Shown here in pieces: positions 34,316-43,961 of a stretch of 64,000 nt of DNA. The position numbers and the translations under genes were made by a program. The notes under the pieces were generated by a model. That model was not told the DNA's origin. It was given only the letters and a program-made list of their open reading frames with translations, and ran no database searches. The stretch is from JACJWR01 sp964474045. Its GTDB lineage: Bacteria > Actinomycetota > Actinomycetes > S36-B12 > UBA10799. The stretch is taken from contig CAYYRC010000009.1 in the NCBI GenBank assembly GCA_964474045.1, positions 1 to 64,000 of the forward strand. The letters are read 5' to 3'. Each line of letters opens with the position of its first letter. The first letter of the stretch is position 1.

Positions 34316-36144
34316 TCGGCTCCAGCATCACCCACGGCCTGACCCGCTGGTTCCGCGGGCCGCGGATCGCCGTCGGACTCGTCCTGCTGCTGCTCACCGC
34401 GGCCGTCACGGCAGGTCTGACCATCTGGTCGAACTGGAACCCTGTCGGCAACACCGCCGACCTGCCAGCCGCGCTGGTGGACGAGGACGTCCCGGCTACC
34501 GTGGGTGGGGCAACCGTCGACGCCGGCAAGAAGCTGGCGCAGGAGATGCTCTCGCAGGCGTCGTTGAGCTGGACGCAGACCGACATGGCCGACGCCCAGG
34601 CAGGCCTGGACACCGGGCGCTTCGCCGTCGTCTTCCGCATCCCCGCCGACTTCAGCGCCAACGTCGCGAGCCTGCGGACCGATGCTCCCGAGCAGGCGAC
34701 GATCGACGCGTACACCAACGACGCGACCAACTACCTGGCCGGCGATCTGGCGGCCGACGCCATGGTCAGCGTCGAGAAGGACATCGGCGCCAAACTCTCC
34801 CTCAACTTCATCGACACGGTCTACGGCGCCCTGCCGCAGGCGAAGAAGCAGGGCGAGACCGCAGTGGCCGGCGCCAAGGCCGTCAACGACTCGGCGAAGC
34901 AGGCTCAGGCGCAGGCCACCACCACCACCGAGCAGGCCAACCAGGTCGCCACGGCCGGTGATGCCGCTGCCAAGGCCGCGGCGGACGCCGTGACCGCGGG
35001 CAAGCCGCTGCCGCAGGAGGTCACCGCCCTCGCCGCCTCCGTCCAGGACCTGACGACCTCCGTGTCGGCGATGTCCAGCGGGGCAAAGGCGATCGACAGC
35101 AACCTCGCCGCGCTGCAGCAGCAGCTGACCGCCAAGAACCTGCCCGACCTCGCAGCCCAGCTCGGCGCCATCCGCACCAACTACAACACTGTGGTGCTGG
35201 CGCCCATGGCCCAGGCCGCCACCAAGGGGGCCGCCGTCGGCACGGCGGTGAAGAAGCTCGACGCCGACGTCCAGGCGACCACCGGAAAGGCCGCGTCCGC
35301 GCAGGCGGCTGCCGCCGGCCTTCTCTCCTCGGCGCAGCAGACGGCCACCAGCGCGGCTGCCACGCAGACCACGCTGGACAGCCAGACCGTCCCCGAGTCC
35401 ACAACCCTCTTCCAGGGTCTGTCGGCGGCGGCCGCGCAGGTTCCCCCGATCTCGGATGCCCAGCGCGCGACGCTCACCAAGGTGCTGGCGCAGCCCATCG
35501 ACGTCGTGAACCAGCGCCAGAACGCGGTGCAGTACTTAGGCGAGGGCTTCGCTCCCTACTACATCCCGATCGGGCTGTTCGTGGGCGCGGTCGCGCTCTT
35601 CCTGTTCCTCGCGCCCGTCAGCCGTCGCCTGCTCGACTTCGGGTTCGCGCCGATCAAGGCTGCCTTGAGCGGTTGGACCCCTGCCTTCGTGCTCGCCGTG
35701 GGGCAGGTCGCCCTGGTGGCTCTCGTCGTCGTCCTGCTCGGCATGAAGGTGGCCGCCTGGCTGCCTTTCCTCGGCATCCTGCTGCTTTCGGCGGCGTGCT
35801 TCCTGGCGATCGTGCAGCTCCTCAAGGTGGCCTTCGGCGCCGGGGGCGTGATTGCGGCGCTGTTGCTCTTCATCGTGCAGGCCACGGCATCGGCCGGCAC
35901 CTTCCCGCTGCAGTCGCTGCAGCGCATCTTCATCTGGCTGCACCCCTTCATGCCGATGTCCTACTCGGTCGACGGGATACGGCGCAGCATGGCCGGCGGC
36001 CCGCTCACGCCCTTCCTCTGGACCGACGCCGCCGTGCTGCTCGGGGTGACCGTCGTGTGCCTCGCCATCACCACGGCCCTGGCTGGTCGGCAGCGCCGCC
36101 TGAACGCCGCCCGGCTGCAGCCGACGCTGGTCTTCGACTCGTGA
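34312..36144 (+). CDS. YhgE/Pip-type membrane protein
   Basis: A 610-residue protein of the YhgE/Pip (phage infection protein) family, related to ABC-2 permeases. An N-terminal helix (about 17-40) is followed by a long extracytoplasmic Ala/Thr/Gln-rich region of about 380 residues with coiled-coil character, then five C-terminal helices (about 410-600) with the signature HPFMPMSYSVDGIRRSMAGG. The family includes the phage receptor Pip of Lactococcus and YueB-type receptors, and mycobacterial MmpL-independent exporters have been proposed. Here it is coupled by a 4-base overlap to a pseudo-ABC ATPase upstream and by GTGA to a methyltransferase downstream. Confidence 0.85.
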   Translation: MIGSSITHGLTRWFRGPRIAVGLVLLLLTAAVTAGLTIWSNWNPVGNTADLPAALVDEDVPATVGGATVDAGKKLAQEMLSQASLSWTQTDMADAQAGLDTGRFAVVFRIPADFSANVASLRTDAPEQATIDAYTNDATNYLAGDLAADAMVSVEKDIGAKLSLNFIDTVYGALPQAKKQGETAVAGAKAVNDSAKQAQAQATTTTEQANQVATAGDAAAKAAADAVTAGKPLPQEVTALAASVQDLTTSVSAMSSGAKAIDSNLAALQQQLTAKNLPDLAAQLGAIRTNYNTVVLAPMAQAATKGAAVGTAVKKLDADVQATTGKAASAQAAAAGLLSSAQQTATSAAATQTTLDSQTVPESTTLFQGLSAAAAQVPPISDAQRATLTKVLAQPIDVVNQRQNAVQYLGEGFAPYYIPIGLFVGAVALFLFLAPVSRRLLDFGFAPIKAALSGWTPAFVLAVGQVALVALVVVLLGMKVAAWLPFLGILLLSAACFLAIVQLLKVAFGAGGVIAALLLFIVQATASAGTFPLQSLQRIFIWLHPFMPMSYSVDGIRRSMAGGPLTPFLWTDAAVLLGVTVVCLAITTALAGRQRRLNAARLQPTLVFDS

Positions 36145-36809
36145 CGGCCCCGGCGGCCCCGTCGGCAGGCGAGCACTGGGACGAGGTCTATGCAGGCCAC
36201 CGCGAGGACGGGGTGAGCTGGTATCAGCCGGCGCCCGAACCGTCGCTGCGCCTGCTGCGCGCGGCCGCGCCGAATCCCGCGTCGGTGATCGACGTCGGGG
36301 GCGGGCGGTCAAGGCTCGCCGGTGCCCTGGCGGCCGCGGGATGCCGGGACGTGACGGTGCTGGACGTGTCCGCCACGGCGCTCGCCGACCTGGCCGCCTC
36401 GTTCGCCGCGAGCGGCGGCGACCCGGCAGCCATCGAGCTTCAGGTGGCCGACATCCGCACCTGGACACCCGACCGACGCCGGCTCCTGTGGCACGACCGC
36501 GCAGTCTTCCACTTCCTGGTGGACGGGACCGACCGCGACGCCTATGTCCGCGCGGCGACGGAAGGGGTCGAGCCGGGAGGCGCCCTGGTGATGGGGACAT
36601 TCGCGCCCGACGGCCCGCGGCAGTGCTCGGGATTGCCCACCGCCCGCTACTCCGCCGACGATCTGGCCCGCTTGTTCGCGGACGGTTTCGACCTCGAGGC
36701 GACCGAGGCACACCTCCACACGACGCCGTGGGACGCCGGGCAGAGCTTCACCTGGGTGGTCCTGCGCCGACGGGGACCCGGACCCCGCCAGCCGGCTCCG
36801 AGGACCTAG
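36141..36809 (+). CDS. Class I SAM-dependent methyltransferase
   Basis: A 222-residue cytoplasmic methyltransferase. The N-terminal HWDEVYAGHREDGVSWYQPAPEPSL is typical of a small family often annotated as thiopurine/tellurite-like methyltransferases; motif I is VIDVGGGRSRLAGAL, the acidic loop is VTVLDVSATAL, and WHDRAVFHFLVD marks motif IV. Start GTG 36141 overlaps the YhgE stop. The stop codon shares the bases CTAG with the stop of the convergent alpha/beta-hydrolase gene, so the two genes overlap by 4 bases. Substrate unknown. Confidence 0.83.
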   Translation: MTAPAAPSAGEHWDEVYAGHREDGVSWYQPAPEPSLRLLRAAAPNPASVIDVGGGRSRLAGALAAAGCRDVTVLDVSATALADLAASFAASGGDPAAIELQVADIRTWTPDRRRLLWHDRAVFHFLVDGTDRDAYVRAATEGVEPGGALVMGTFAPDGPRQCSGLPTARYSADDLARLFADGFDLEATEAHLHTTPWDAGQSFTWVVLRRRGPGPRQPAPRT

Positions 36810-38914
36810 CCGGCGTGGCTGGGCGCGGCATGCTCCCGGTGTGAGGGCCCCTTCGGATACACGGGCAGCGGGCCGGTTGCCGGCGGCTCCGGCTGCAGCC
36901 CCACACGGAGCAACTCCTCCAAGTCGTCCTCGGTGGTCGGCCCGTCCTCGCCGCGCCACTTGCCGAGCGTGGTGAGCACCTCCTGCCGGGCCTGGTCCCG
37001 CTCGTCGCCGGACTTCGCGTTGGCCGCCGCCCAGCGACGGTTGATCTCCCACGCCCGCTCGCGCAGTCGGAGCGCCCACTCGATGCGGTCGCGCTGGGGC
37101 TGGGTGCGCGGCAGGCGCCACACCTCGCTGATGATGTCGGGCAGGACGTCGCGGTAGTCGTGGCCGCCTTCGGCGAAGATCCCCGGGGTCGGGGTGAGGG
37201 CGTTCATCATGTCGATGAATGTGGCGAAGAACGTGGTCACGGGCGTCCAGCTGGTCCCGTGCGGGGAGCCCGGGGGCCGCTGTTCCTCCGGCCCGAGCCA
37301 CGGCGGCCGTCGCCACACCACCTCGGCCCCGAACTTCGGGATCGGGTCGTCGCCGTTCTGCAGCGCCAGGTACCGCACGTTGGCCCGATCCTGAGCGGGC
37401 AGCGCCTTCCAGTCCTTGATGGCCCGCGGCAGGAAGAGCGCGCCGGGCCCCACCTCGGGCGGCTCGGCAACGGTCCGCTCCCCCCAGACCTCGCGCCGCC
37501 ACTCCGTGGCGTCCGGGGTGCCGATCCAGATCGCCGAGTCGAAGCCGGAACCCTCCAGCCCGAAGGTGTACGTGCCGCGGAACATCTCCTCGCTGACCTG
37601 CGAGCCCAGCGACTCCCCGAACAGCAGGAAGACGGGCCGGTCCTTCGGGTCGCGCTCCGCGAGCCGTTTGTTGAGGCCGTCCAGCACCATCCTCGTCTGG
37701 TCGGTGCCGGTGCCCACCTTGGTCAGCGACAGCGACGACGGCAGCACCGAGTACTGGATGGCGGCGCTGGCGCAGTCGCCACCGGTCAGGTACTCCAGAG
37801 TCTCGTCTGCGACGTAGTTGACGTAGCCGGAACCGGTCGGCGAGAAGAGCGCGAAGACCCTCCGGTCAAGGGCGTTGGTGCGGTCGACCTCGTCCAGCAG
37901 AGCCTGCGCCCGCTCGTGGGGGGTGGCCGATCCGCCCAACGACGCATACACGCGGATGGGCTGCTTGGCATCCGTCGTGCCCATCACGGCGTCGATACCC
38001 GCCGGGGTGAGCGCCATGCTGAGCCAACGCCGGCCCTCGCGGCTCAGCGTGTCCCAGGCGACCCCGGACGCGGGGCTGCCCGTCACCTCGGGCGTGGCAG
38101 GCGGCGTGGCGTGCGCGGGCTCCATACCCTCGCCCCCTCGGGTGAGCTTGGCCGCGACCGTCGTCACGGCCAGCCATCCCAGGCCGTAGGTGGCCGCAGT
38201 GGCGCCGACACGTCCCAGAGTGCGGTGCTCAGCCGGGGATCCGCCCAGCACGAAGCTCGCGCTGTGCGCGAAGCCCCTGCTCAGCGCCGCCTCGCCGCGG
38301 GCCAGCCCGAACGACAGCAGCGTCACGACGACCCCGATGGCACCGGCCGTCATCGGCGAGACCTCGCGCACGTCGTCCTCGAAGAACTTGCCGGGCGCCA
38401 CGAGCGAGCCCGGCGCCTGCTTCCAGGGACGGGTGTAGAGCCAGGATCCCGCCCCCGCAACAGCTGAGGCGCCGAGCATGGGAAGCCCCATGCCCCGCCC
38501 CTTGAGGAGCATCCCCAGCCCGATCGACGCCAATCCCGCACTCCCCGCCGCCGCCACGCTGCCGGCCGCGAGACGGCCGATCGGACGGCGGGCAGGCTCG
38601 TGCTCGCGCCATCGCAGAGCCGCGGCCACACCCAGTCCGGCGGCCGCCGCGGTGGCATCCACGGCAGCCAGCGTGGCCACGTTGGTGCGCCCGCCGCCGA
38701 ACCGGCGCGACACCGCGGCCAGCATCGAGTGGACCGAGATCCCCAGGCCGTAACCCGCAGCGGCGGAGACGCCGGTGATCACAGCCTGGTCAACCGTGTT
38801 CCGCGTGAGCAGGTTGGGCTGGTAGGACCGCCCCGATGCCACCGCGGAGAGCAGCAGCGCAGCACGTCCCGAGTGATCCAGAGCGTTGAGGTCGCGTTCG
38901 TCGAAGAAACCCAT
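36806..38914 (-). CDS. Alpha/beta-hydrolase-family membrane protein (Abhydrolase_9 type)
   Basis: A 702-residue protein. The N-terminal 240 residues hold about five hydrophobic helices, and the C-terminal half is an alpha/beta-hydrolase domain with the nucleophile motif LLFGESLGSQ and the upstream strand QPIRVYASLGGS. This two-part layout matches the actinobacterial Abhydrolase_9 family, which includes mycobacterial membrane proteins of unknown function. A disordered Pro-rich tail ends the protein. A CAGGAT hexamer ends 6 bases before the ATG at 38914. It occupies the position downstream of DUF3046 where recA is usually found. Confidence 0.83.
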   Translation of the reverse strand: MGFFDERDLNALDHSGRAALLLSAVASGRSYQPNLLTRNTVDQAVITGVSAAAGYGLGISVHSMLAAVSRRFGGGRTNVATLAAVDATAAAAGLGVAAALRWREHEPARRPIGRLAAGSVAAAGSAGLASIGLGMLLKGRGMGLPMLGASAVAGAGSWLYTRPWKQAPGSLVAPGKFFEDDVREVSPMTAGAIGVVVTLLSFGLARGEAALSRGFAHSASFVLGGSPAEHRTLGRVGATAATYGLGWLAVTTVAAKLTRGGEGMEPAHATPPATPEVTGSPASGVAWDTLSREGRRWLSMALTPAGIDAVMGTTDAKQPIRVYASLGGSATPHERAQALLDEVDRTNALDRRVFALFSPTGSGYVNYVADETLEYLTGGDCASAAIQYSVLPSSLSLTKVGTGTDQTRMVLDGLNKRLAERDPKDRPVFLLFGESLGSQVSEEMFRGTYTFGLEGSGFDSAIWIGTPDATEWRREVWGERTVAEPPEVGPGALFLPRAIKDWKALPAQDRANVRYLALQNGDDPIPKFGAEVVWRRPPWLGPEEQRPPGSPHGTSWTPVTTFFATFIDMMNALTPTPGIFAEGGHDYRDVLPDIISEVWRLPRTQPQRDRIEWALRLRERAWEINRRWAAANAKSGDERDQARQEVLTTLGKWRGEDGPTTEDDLEELLRVGLQPEPPATGPLPVYPKGPSHREHAAPSHAG

Positions 38915-38920
38915 GCGTGA

Positions 38921-38926
38921 ATCCTG
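38921..38926 (-). promoter_or_regulatory. -10 hexamer of a likely leaderless promoter
   Basis: On the minus strand CAGGAT ends 6 bases before the ATG at 38914. Confidence 0.4.
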
Positions 38927-38993
38927 CCACGAGCCTGCGACGCATTGCGGTCTGCGGCGGACCGCACCCGCCGAGCGTCGCCGACCTAGGCCG

Positions 38994-39188
38994 TCATCGC
39001 TCCCGCGGCGGCAAGCCCAACTCCGCCCAGACCGCCCGCCACACGGTCTTGGCCCCGGTCCCGTTCGCCAGTGCCTCGCTGGCGGTGCGCCCGCCCAGCT
39101 CGGCCAGCACGTGGTTGTCCGCCCAGTACTGGGCATAACCAGGGCCCAGGGCGCCCTCCATCCGGTGCCAGAACTCCGTCATCCGCAC
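38994..39188 (-). CDS. DUF3046 protein
   Basis: A 64-residue protein with the DUF3046 pattern: N-terminal (M)RMTEFWHRME, DNHVLAELGGRTASEAL and TVWRAVWAELGLPP. The family start normally reads MRLTEF, so the GTG at 39188 is chosen over the ATG two codons later. In Streptomyces and Mycobacterium this gene lies directly upstream of recA. Here the next gene downstream is an unrelated hydrolase. It is divergent from lhr by 67 bases. Function unknown. Confidence 0.88.
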   Translation of the reverse strand: MRMTEFWHRMEGALGPGYAQYWADNHVLAELGGRTASEALANGTGAKTVWRAVWAELGLPPRER

Positions 39189-39243
39189 GTGGGCAATTAG
39201 ATCACCGCCACGGCGAGGTGCGCGGGGTGTCGGACCCAGCGGG

Positions 39244-39249
39244 CAGGAT
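39244..39249 (+). promoter_or_regulatory. -10 hexamer of a likely leaderless promoter (lhr)
   Basis: CAGGAT ends 6 bases before the ATG at 39256. Confidence 0.4.
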
Positions 39250-39255
39250 GAGGCC

Positions 39256-42200
39256 ATGGACGCGTCCCGCTCGGCCGATACCCGCGCGGCTGACGGCGAC
39301 GACGCACTCGCGGCCATGTCGCCGGCGGCAGGAGCATGGTTCGCGGGCGCATTCGAGGCCCCGACGCCGGCGCAGATCGGCGCCTGGAAGGCGATCCGTT
39401 CGGGCGACTCGGCGCTCGTCATCGCCCCCACGGGGTCGGGCAAGACGCTTGCAGCCTTCTTCAGCGCCCTCGACGAGCTCAGCACCCGCAACACCGCCCA
39501 AGGCCGACCGGCGCGGGAACAGCGGACCAGCGTGCTCTACATCTCCCCGCTGAAAGCCCTGGCCGTGGACGTACAGCGCAACCTGCGGGCGCCACTTGCG
39601 GGACTGCGCCAGGAGGCAGCGCGGCTGGGCGGCCAACCTCCCGACATCACCGTGGGGCTGCGAACCGGGGACACGCCGCCCGACGAGCGCCGGCGGCTGG
39701 CCCGCACCCCGCCGGACATCCTCATCACCACGCCGGAGTCACTCTTCCTGCTGCTCACCTCGGCCGCCCGGGAGTCCCTGCGCGGCGTGCGGACGGTCAT
39801 CATCGACGAGATCCACGCTGTCGCCGGCACCAAGCGGGGGGCGCACCTCGCGGTCTCGCTCGAGCGGCTCGATGCCCTGCTGCCCGGGCCCGCAGCCCGG
39901 ATCGGCCTCTCCGCCACGGTTCGCCCCGCGTCGGAGATGGCGCGATTCCTGGGCGGCGGCCGGCCGGTGCGGATCGTCGCCGAGCCGGCGCAGAAGGAGC
40001 TGGACATCTCCGTGATCGTCCCCGTCGAGGACCTGGGCGAGCTCGGGCCGACGCTGGCAGCGCCGGACGGGTCGGTCGCCGGTGCTGCCGCGGGGAGCGC
40101 CGGGTCCATCTGGCCGCATGTCGAGGAGCGGGTCGCCGACCTCATCGCCGAGCACCACTCCACCCTGGTGTTCGTCAACTCCCGTCGGCTGGCCGAGCGC
40201 CTGACGAGCCGCCTGAACGAGATCGCCGCGGACCGCGCCGCGCCGGCGGCAGACGCCACCGCGCCCGTGATCGCCCGCGCCCACCACGGCTCGGTCAGCA
40301 AGGAGCAGCGCGCGCTTATCGAGGAGGACCTGAAGGCCGGGCGGCTGCCCGCCGTGGTGGCGACCAGCAGCCTGGAGCTAGGCATCGACATGGGCGAAGT
40401 TGACCTCGTGGTGCAGGTGGAGTCCCCACCCACGATCGCCGCCGGGCTGCAGCGAGTGGGACGCGCGGGGCACCATGTGGGCGCGGTGAGCCGCGGTCGG
40501 ATCTTCCCCAAGTACCGCGCCGACCTGCTGCAGGCGGCCGTCGTGGCCAGCCACATGCGCGAGCGCCGGATCGAGCACCTGCGCATCGGGGAGAATCCGC
40601 TGGACGTCCTCGCACAGCATGTCGTGGCCGCCGCCGCGATGGACGACTGGCAGGTCGACGACCTGGCAGCGCTGGTGCGCCGCGCGGCGCCGTTCCAGTC
40701 GTTGCCCGAGTCGTCGTGGTTGGCCGTGCTGGAGATGCTCGCCGGCGCCTACCCGTCCGACGTGTTCGCCGAGCTGCGGCCCAGGCTGGTGTGGGACCGC
40801 GACCGCGACGTGATCAGCGGTCGGCCGGGGGCCCAGCGGCTGGCGGTCACCAGCGGCGGGACCATCCCAGACCGCGGGCTCTTCGCCGTGTACCTAGCCG
40901 GCGGCGCAGGCGGCAGGCTGGGCGAGCTGGACGAGGAGATGGTCTACGAGTCGCGCGTCGGCGACGTGTTCGCGCTCGGGGCCGCCAGCTGGCGCATCGA
41001 GGACATCACCCACGACCGAGTGCTGGTGTCCCCCGCGCCGGGCGTCCCCGGACGCATGCCGTTCTGGCACGGCGACGCCCTGGGTCGGGGTGCGGAGCTG
41101 GGCCGGGCCATGGGTGCGTTCGTGCGCGAGGTCAGCGCCCTGTCCCCGTCCGAGGCCGTGGAGAGGCTGCGCGGCGAGGGGCTCGACGAGCTCGCCGCCG
41201 CGAACCTGACCGCGTACCTGTCAGAGCAGCTCGCCGCCACCGGGGCGCTGCCAACCGATCGCGCGCTGCTGCTGGAGCGCTTTCGCGACGAGCTCGGCGA
41301 CTGGCAGGTGGTCCTGCACTCCCCTTTCGGCGCAGCCGTGCACGCGCCATGGGCCCTGGCCGCCGCGGCGGCGCTGCGCGAACAGCTGGGCGTGGACGTC
41401 GCGGCGTTCCACAGCGACGACGGCATCGTGCTGCGGATTCCGGACGGCGAGGACGACGTGGTCTGGGACGACGTCCGCGCAGCCGTTCTCGTCGATCCCG
41501 GCGAGGTCGATCGCATCGTGACGGCTGAGGTGGGCGGCAGCGCCTTGTTCGCCGCCCGTTTCCGGGAATGCGCCGCGCGGTCGCTGCTGCTCCCGCGTCG
41601 GCAACCCGGCAAGCGCGCTCCGCTGTGGCAACAGCGTCGGCGCAGCGCCCAGCTGCTCGCCATCGCGGCCGAGTACCCGGGGTTCCCGGTGGTGCTGGAA
41701 GCCATGCGGGAATGCCTGCAGGACGTCTACGACCTGTCGGCCCTGCGCGAGCTGCTCACCGGTCTGGGCAACGGCTCCATCGCCCTGCGAGAGGTATCCA
41801 CCGAGCAGCCAAGCCCGTTCGCGCGGTCGCTGCTGTTCGGATACGTCGAGGCCTTCATGTACGAGGGCGATTCCCCTCTGGCAGAACGACGCGCGCAGGC
41901 GCTGGCCCTTGATTCCTCGCTGCTGGCCGAGCTCCTGGGGACCGTCGAGCTGCGCGAGCTGCTGGACGCCGAGGCGATGGCTGCAGTCGCGGCGGAGGTC
42001 GGTTGGCGAACCGCCGAGCGTCCGCTGCGCGACGTCGAAGACCTTGCTGACGCACTCCGGGTGCTGGGACCGTTGGCCGACGCCGACCTCGTACTGCGCG
42101 GGGCGGACCCAGGATGGGCACGGGCGCTGGTGGCGGCCAGGCGCGCCATCGAGGTCCGGATCGCCGGCGAGCAGCGCTTCGCGGCCGTGGAAGACGCCGG

Positions 42201-43851
42201 CCGGCTGCGCGACGCCCTGGGGACAGCCCTGCCCGTCGGCGTGCCCACCGCCTTCACGGAACCAGTGTCCGATCCCCTCGGTGACCTGCTCGCACGGTAC
42301 GCGCGAACGCATGGGCCGTTCACCGCCGACGAGGCGGCGGCCAACCTGGGGATCGGACGGGCCGTCGCGGAGGACACGCTGGAGCGGCTGAGCGGCACGG
42401 GCCGCGTCGTCACGGGCGAGTTCCGACCTGGGGGCGCCGGCCGCGAGTGGTGCGATACCGAGGTGCTGCGCCGCGTCCGTCGTCGGAGCATCGCCGCCCT
42501 TCGCCGCGAGGCCGAGCCCGTGCCGCAGGCGCAGTACGCCTCGTTCCTGCCGAGGTGGCAGGGGGTGGGCGGCGATGCCCGCGGGGCCGACGGCCTCTTT
42601 GCCGCTATTGACCGCCTCGCCGGCTGCCCGGTCCCGCTGTCGGCCCTGGAGAGCCTCGTACTGCCCAGCCGCGTTCGCGACTACAGCCCTGCGCAGCTCG
42701 ATTCCCTGACGTCGGCCGGGGACGTGATCTGGACGGGCGCGGGCGGGCTGCCCGGCGGCGATGGCTGGGTCGTCTTCGCACCCGCCGACGCTCCCGAGCT
42801 GCTGCCGGACGCACTTCCGCTGGCGGACTCCGTCTCGCACCCTGACCTAGCCGCCGCCGTGCTGGGCGCCGTGGACGTCGGCGGCGGCTGGTTCCACGGC
42901 CAGATCCTGGCGAACCTGAGTGCGGCGCAGCCCGAGGGTTTCACCGCTGACGCTCTGGCCGACACGCTGCTCGAGCTGCTCTGGGCGGGATGGATCAGCA
43001 ACGACACTCTGGAACCCGTCCGGCGCCGCCTCGGCCGACGCCCGGCGCGCCGGACCGGCGGCCCGCCGCAACTGACCTCGCCGCTGACCTCGCCGCCGGC
43101 CGCAGGCACGCGGAGCCGCCGTCCCGGGGCGGTCCGGCGCGGCCGGGTGCGGCCGGATTCCCGCACCGCAGCGAGGGCAAGCCTGCTGCCGGGGCGTTGG
43201 TCCGCGGTACCGCGGGGCAGCCTCGATCCGACCGTCCGCGCGGCGGCAGGGGCCGAATGGCTGCTCGCCAGGCACGCGGTACTCACCCGGGGGGCCCTGT
43301 CCATGGAGCGCTACCCAGGGGGCTTCACGACGGCTTACAAGGTTCTCAGTCAGATGGAGGAGTCCACCGGAGGCTGCATCCGCGGCTACGCCATCGAGGG
43401 GCTGGGCGGCGCCCAGTTCACCACGGCGACGGCCGTCGACCGGCTTCGCGCCCACCAGCCTGGGGAGTCCGCGGGAGCTGGCACGGGCCTGCTGCTGGCT
43501 GCGGCCGACCCGGGGCAGCCCTACGGCGCGGCGCTCCCCTGGCCTGCGCGCGCGGCGGCCGAGGCGAGCGGTCACCGCCCGGCGCGGAAGGCGGGGGCGT
43601 CGGTGGTGCTGGTGTCCGGACGTCCGGTCGCCTACCTGGAGCGCGGCGGCCGCTCGCTGCTGACGTGGACGGACGACCCGGCTGAGCTGGCAAGCGCCGC
43701 GGGGGCCTTCGCCGAGGCCGTGCGCGCGCGCCGCCTTGGCGCGGTGTCCATCCAGCGTGTCGACGGAGCGGGCATCGCGGACTCGGCGGCCGGTGCCGCA
43801 CTCCTGCAGGCCGGGTTCGTCTGGACGCCCCGCGGCATGCGGCTCCGTTGA
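39256..43851 (+). CDS. lhr: ATP-dependent helicase Lhr, full-length
   Basis: A 1531-residue superfamily-2 DNA/RNA helicase, close to the mycobacterial Lhr length of about 1500. Helicase motifs in order: Q-like TPAQIGAW, Walker A APTGSGKT (Lys63), Ib TPESL, motif II D184-EIH, III SATV, IV LVFVNSRRLAERL, V SSLELGIDMG and VI QRVGRAGH. A winged helix and the Lhr-specific domain follow to about residue 860, and the remaining C-terminal domain is the part that tetramerises in M. smegmatis. Lhr is a 3'-5' translocase linked to repair of DNA cross-links. The gene is convergent with nothing and is followed by clgR after 110 bases. Confidence 0.95.
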   Translation: MDASRSADTRAADGDDALAAMSPAAGAWFAGAFEAPTPAQIGAWKAIRSGDSALVIAPTGSGKTLAAFFSALDELSTRNTAQGRPAREQRTSVLYISPLKALAVDVQRNLRAPLAGLRQEAARLGGQPPDITVGLRTGDTPPDERRRLARTPPDILITTPESLFLLLTSAARESLRGVRTVIIDEIHAVAGTKRGAHLAVSLERLDALLPGPAARIGLSATVRPASEMARFLGGGRPVRIVAEPAQKELDISVIVPVEDLGELGPTLAAPDGSVAGAAAGSAGSIWPHVEERVADLIAEHHSTLVFVNSRRLAERLTSRLNEIAADRAAPAADATAPVIARAHHGSVSKEQRALIEEDLKAGRLPAVVATSSLELGIDMGEVDLVVQVESPPTIAAGLQRVGRAGHHVGAVSRGRIFPKYRADLLQAAVVASHMRERRIEHLRIGENPLDVLAQHVVAAAAMDDWQVDDLAALVRRAAPFQSLPESSWLAVLEMLAGAYPSDVFAELRPRLVWDRDRDVISGRPGAQRLAVTSGGTIPDRGLFAVYLAGGAGGRLGELDEEMVYESRVGDVFALGAASWRIEDITHDRVLVSPAPGVPGRMPFWHGDALGRGAELGRAMGAFVREVSALSPSEAVERLRGEGLDELAAANLTAYLSEQLAATGALPTDRALLLERFRDELGDWQVVLHSPFGAAVHAPWALAAAAALREQLGVDVAAFHSDDGIVLRIPDGEDDVVWDDVRAAVLVDPGEVDRIVTAEVGGSALFAARFRECAARSLLLPRRQPGKRAPLWQQRRRSAQLLAIAAEYPGFPVVLEAMRECLQDVYDLSALRELLTGLGNGSIALREVSTEQPSPFARSLLFGYVEAFMYEGDSPLAERRAQALALDSSLLAELLGTVELRELLDAEAMAAVAAEVGWRTAERPLRDVEDLADALRVLGPLADADLVLRGADPGWARALVAARRAIEVRIAGEQRFAAVEDAGRLRDALGTALPVGVPTAFTEPVSDPLGDLLARYARTHGPFTADEAAANLGIGRAVAEDTLERLSGTGRVVTGEFRPGGAGREWCDTEVLRRVRRRSIAALRREAEPVPQAQYASFLPRWQGVGGDARGADGLFAAIDRLAGCPVPLSALESLVLPSRVRDYSPAQLDSLTSAGDVIWTGAGGLPGGDGWVVFAPADAPELLPDALPLADSVSHPDLAAAVLGAVDVGGGWFHGQILANLSAAQPEGFTADALADTLLELLWAGWISNDTLEPVRRRLGRRPARRTGGPPQLTSPLTSPPAAGTRSRRPGAVRRGRVRPDSRTAARASLLPGRWSAVPRGSLDPTVRAAAGAEWLLARHAVLTRGALSMERYPGGFTTAYKVLSQMEESTGGCIRGYAIEGLGGAQFTTATAVDRLRAHQPGESAGAGTGLLLAAADPGQPYGAALPWPARAAAEASGHRPARKAGASVVLVSGRPVAYLERGGRSLLTWTDDPAELASAAGAFAEAVRARRLGAVSIQRVDGAGIADSAAGAALLQAGFVWTPRGMRLR

Positions 43852-43879
43852 GCGCCTTCAGATTGGCGCGGCAGATCTC

Positions 43880-43907
43880 GGGAATACCCCGCCCCCCGGT
43901 GAAGGTT
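43880..43907 (+). promoter_or_regulatory. ECF-sigma (SigR/SigE-type) promoter candidate for clgR
   Basis: GGGAAT (43880-43885), a 19-base spacer and GTT (43905-43907) match the GGGAAT-N18/19-GTT pattern of thiol-stress sigma factor SigR. clgR is known to be under ECF sigma control in actinobacteria (SigE in M. tuberculosis, SigR in Streptomyces). The predicted transcript would start about 47 bases before clgR. Confidence 0.55.
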
Positions 43908-43961
43908 GAAAGGTGCGGACGGCTGGTGCTGTCGTATCCTTAACGCGCGAGGAGGTGTTCC

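Noticed and set aside
36806..36809. Shared CTAG stop codons of two convergent genes as a regulatory feature
   Set aside because: Palindromic CTAG naturally provides TAG on both strands. It is a compact overlap and needs no further explanation.
43906..43940. TTGAAA and TATCCT as a sigma-A promoter for clgR
   Set aside because: The spacing is 23 bases, too long for a normal promoter. The GGGAAT-N19-GTT arrangement fits better.
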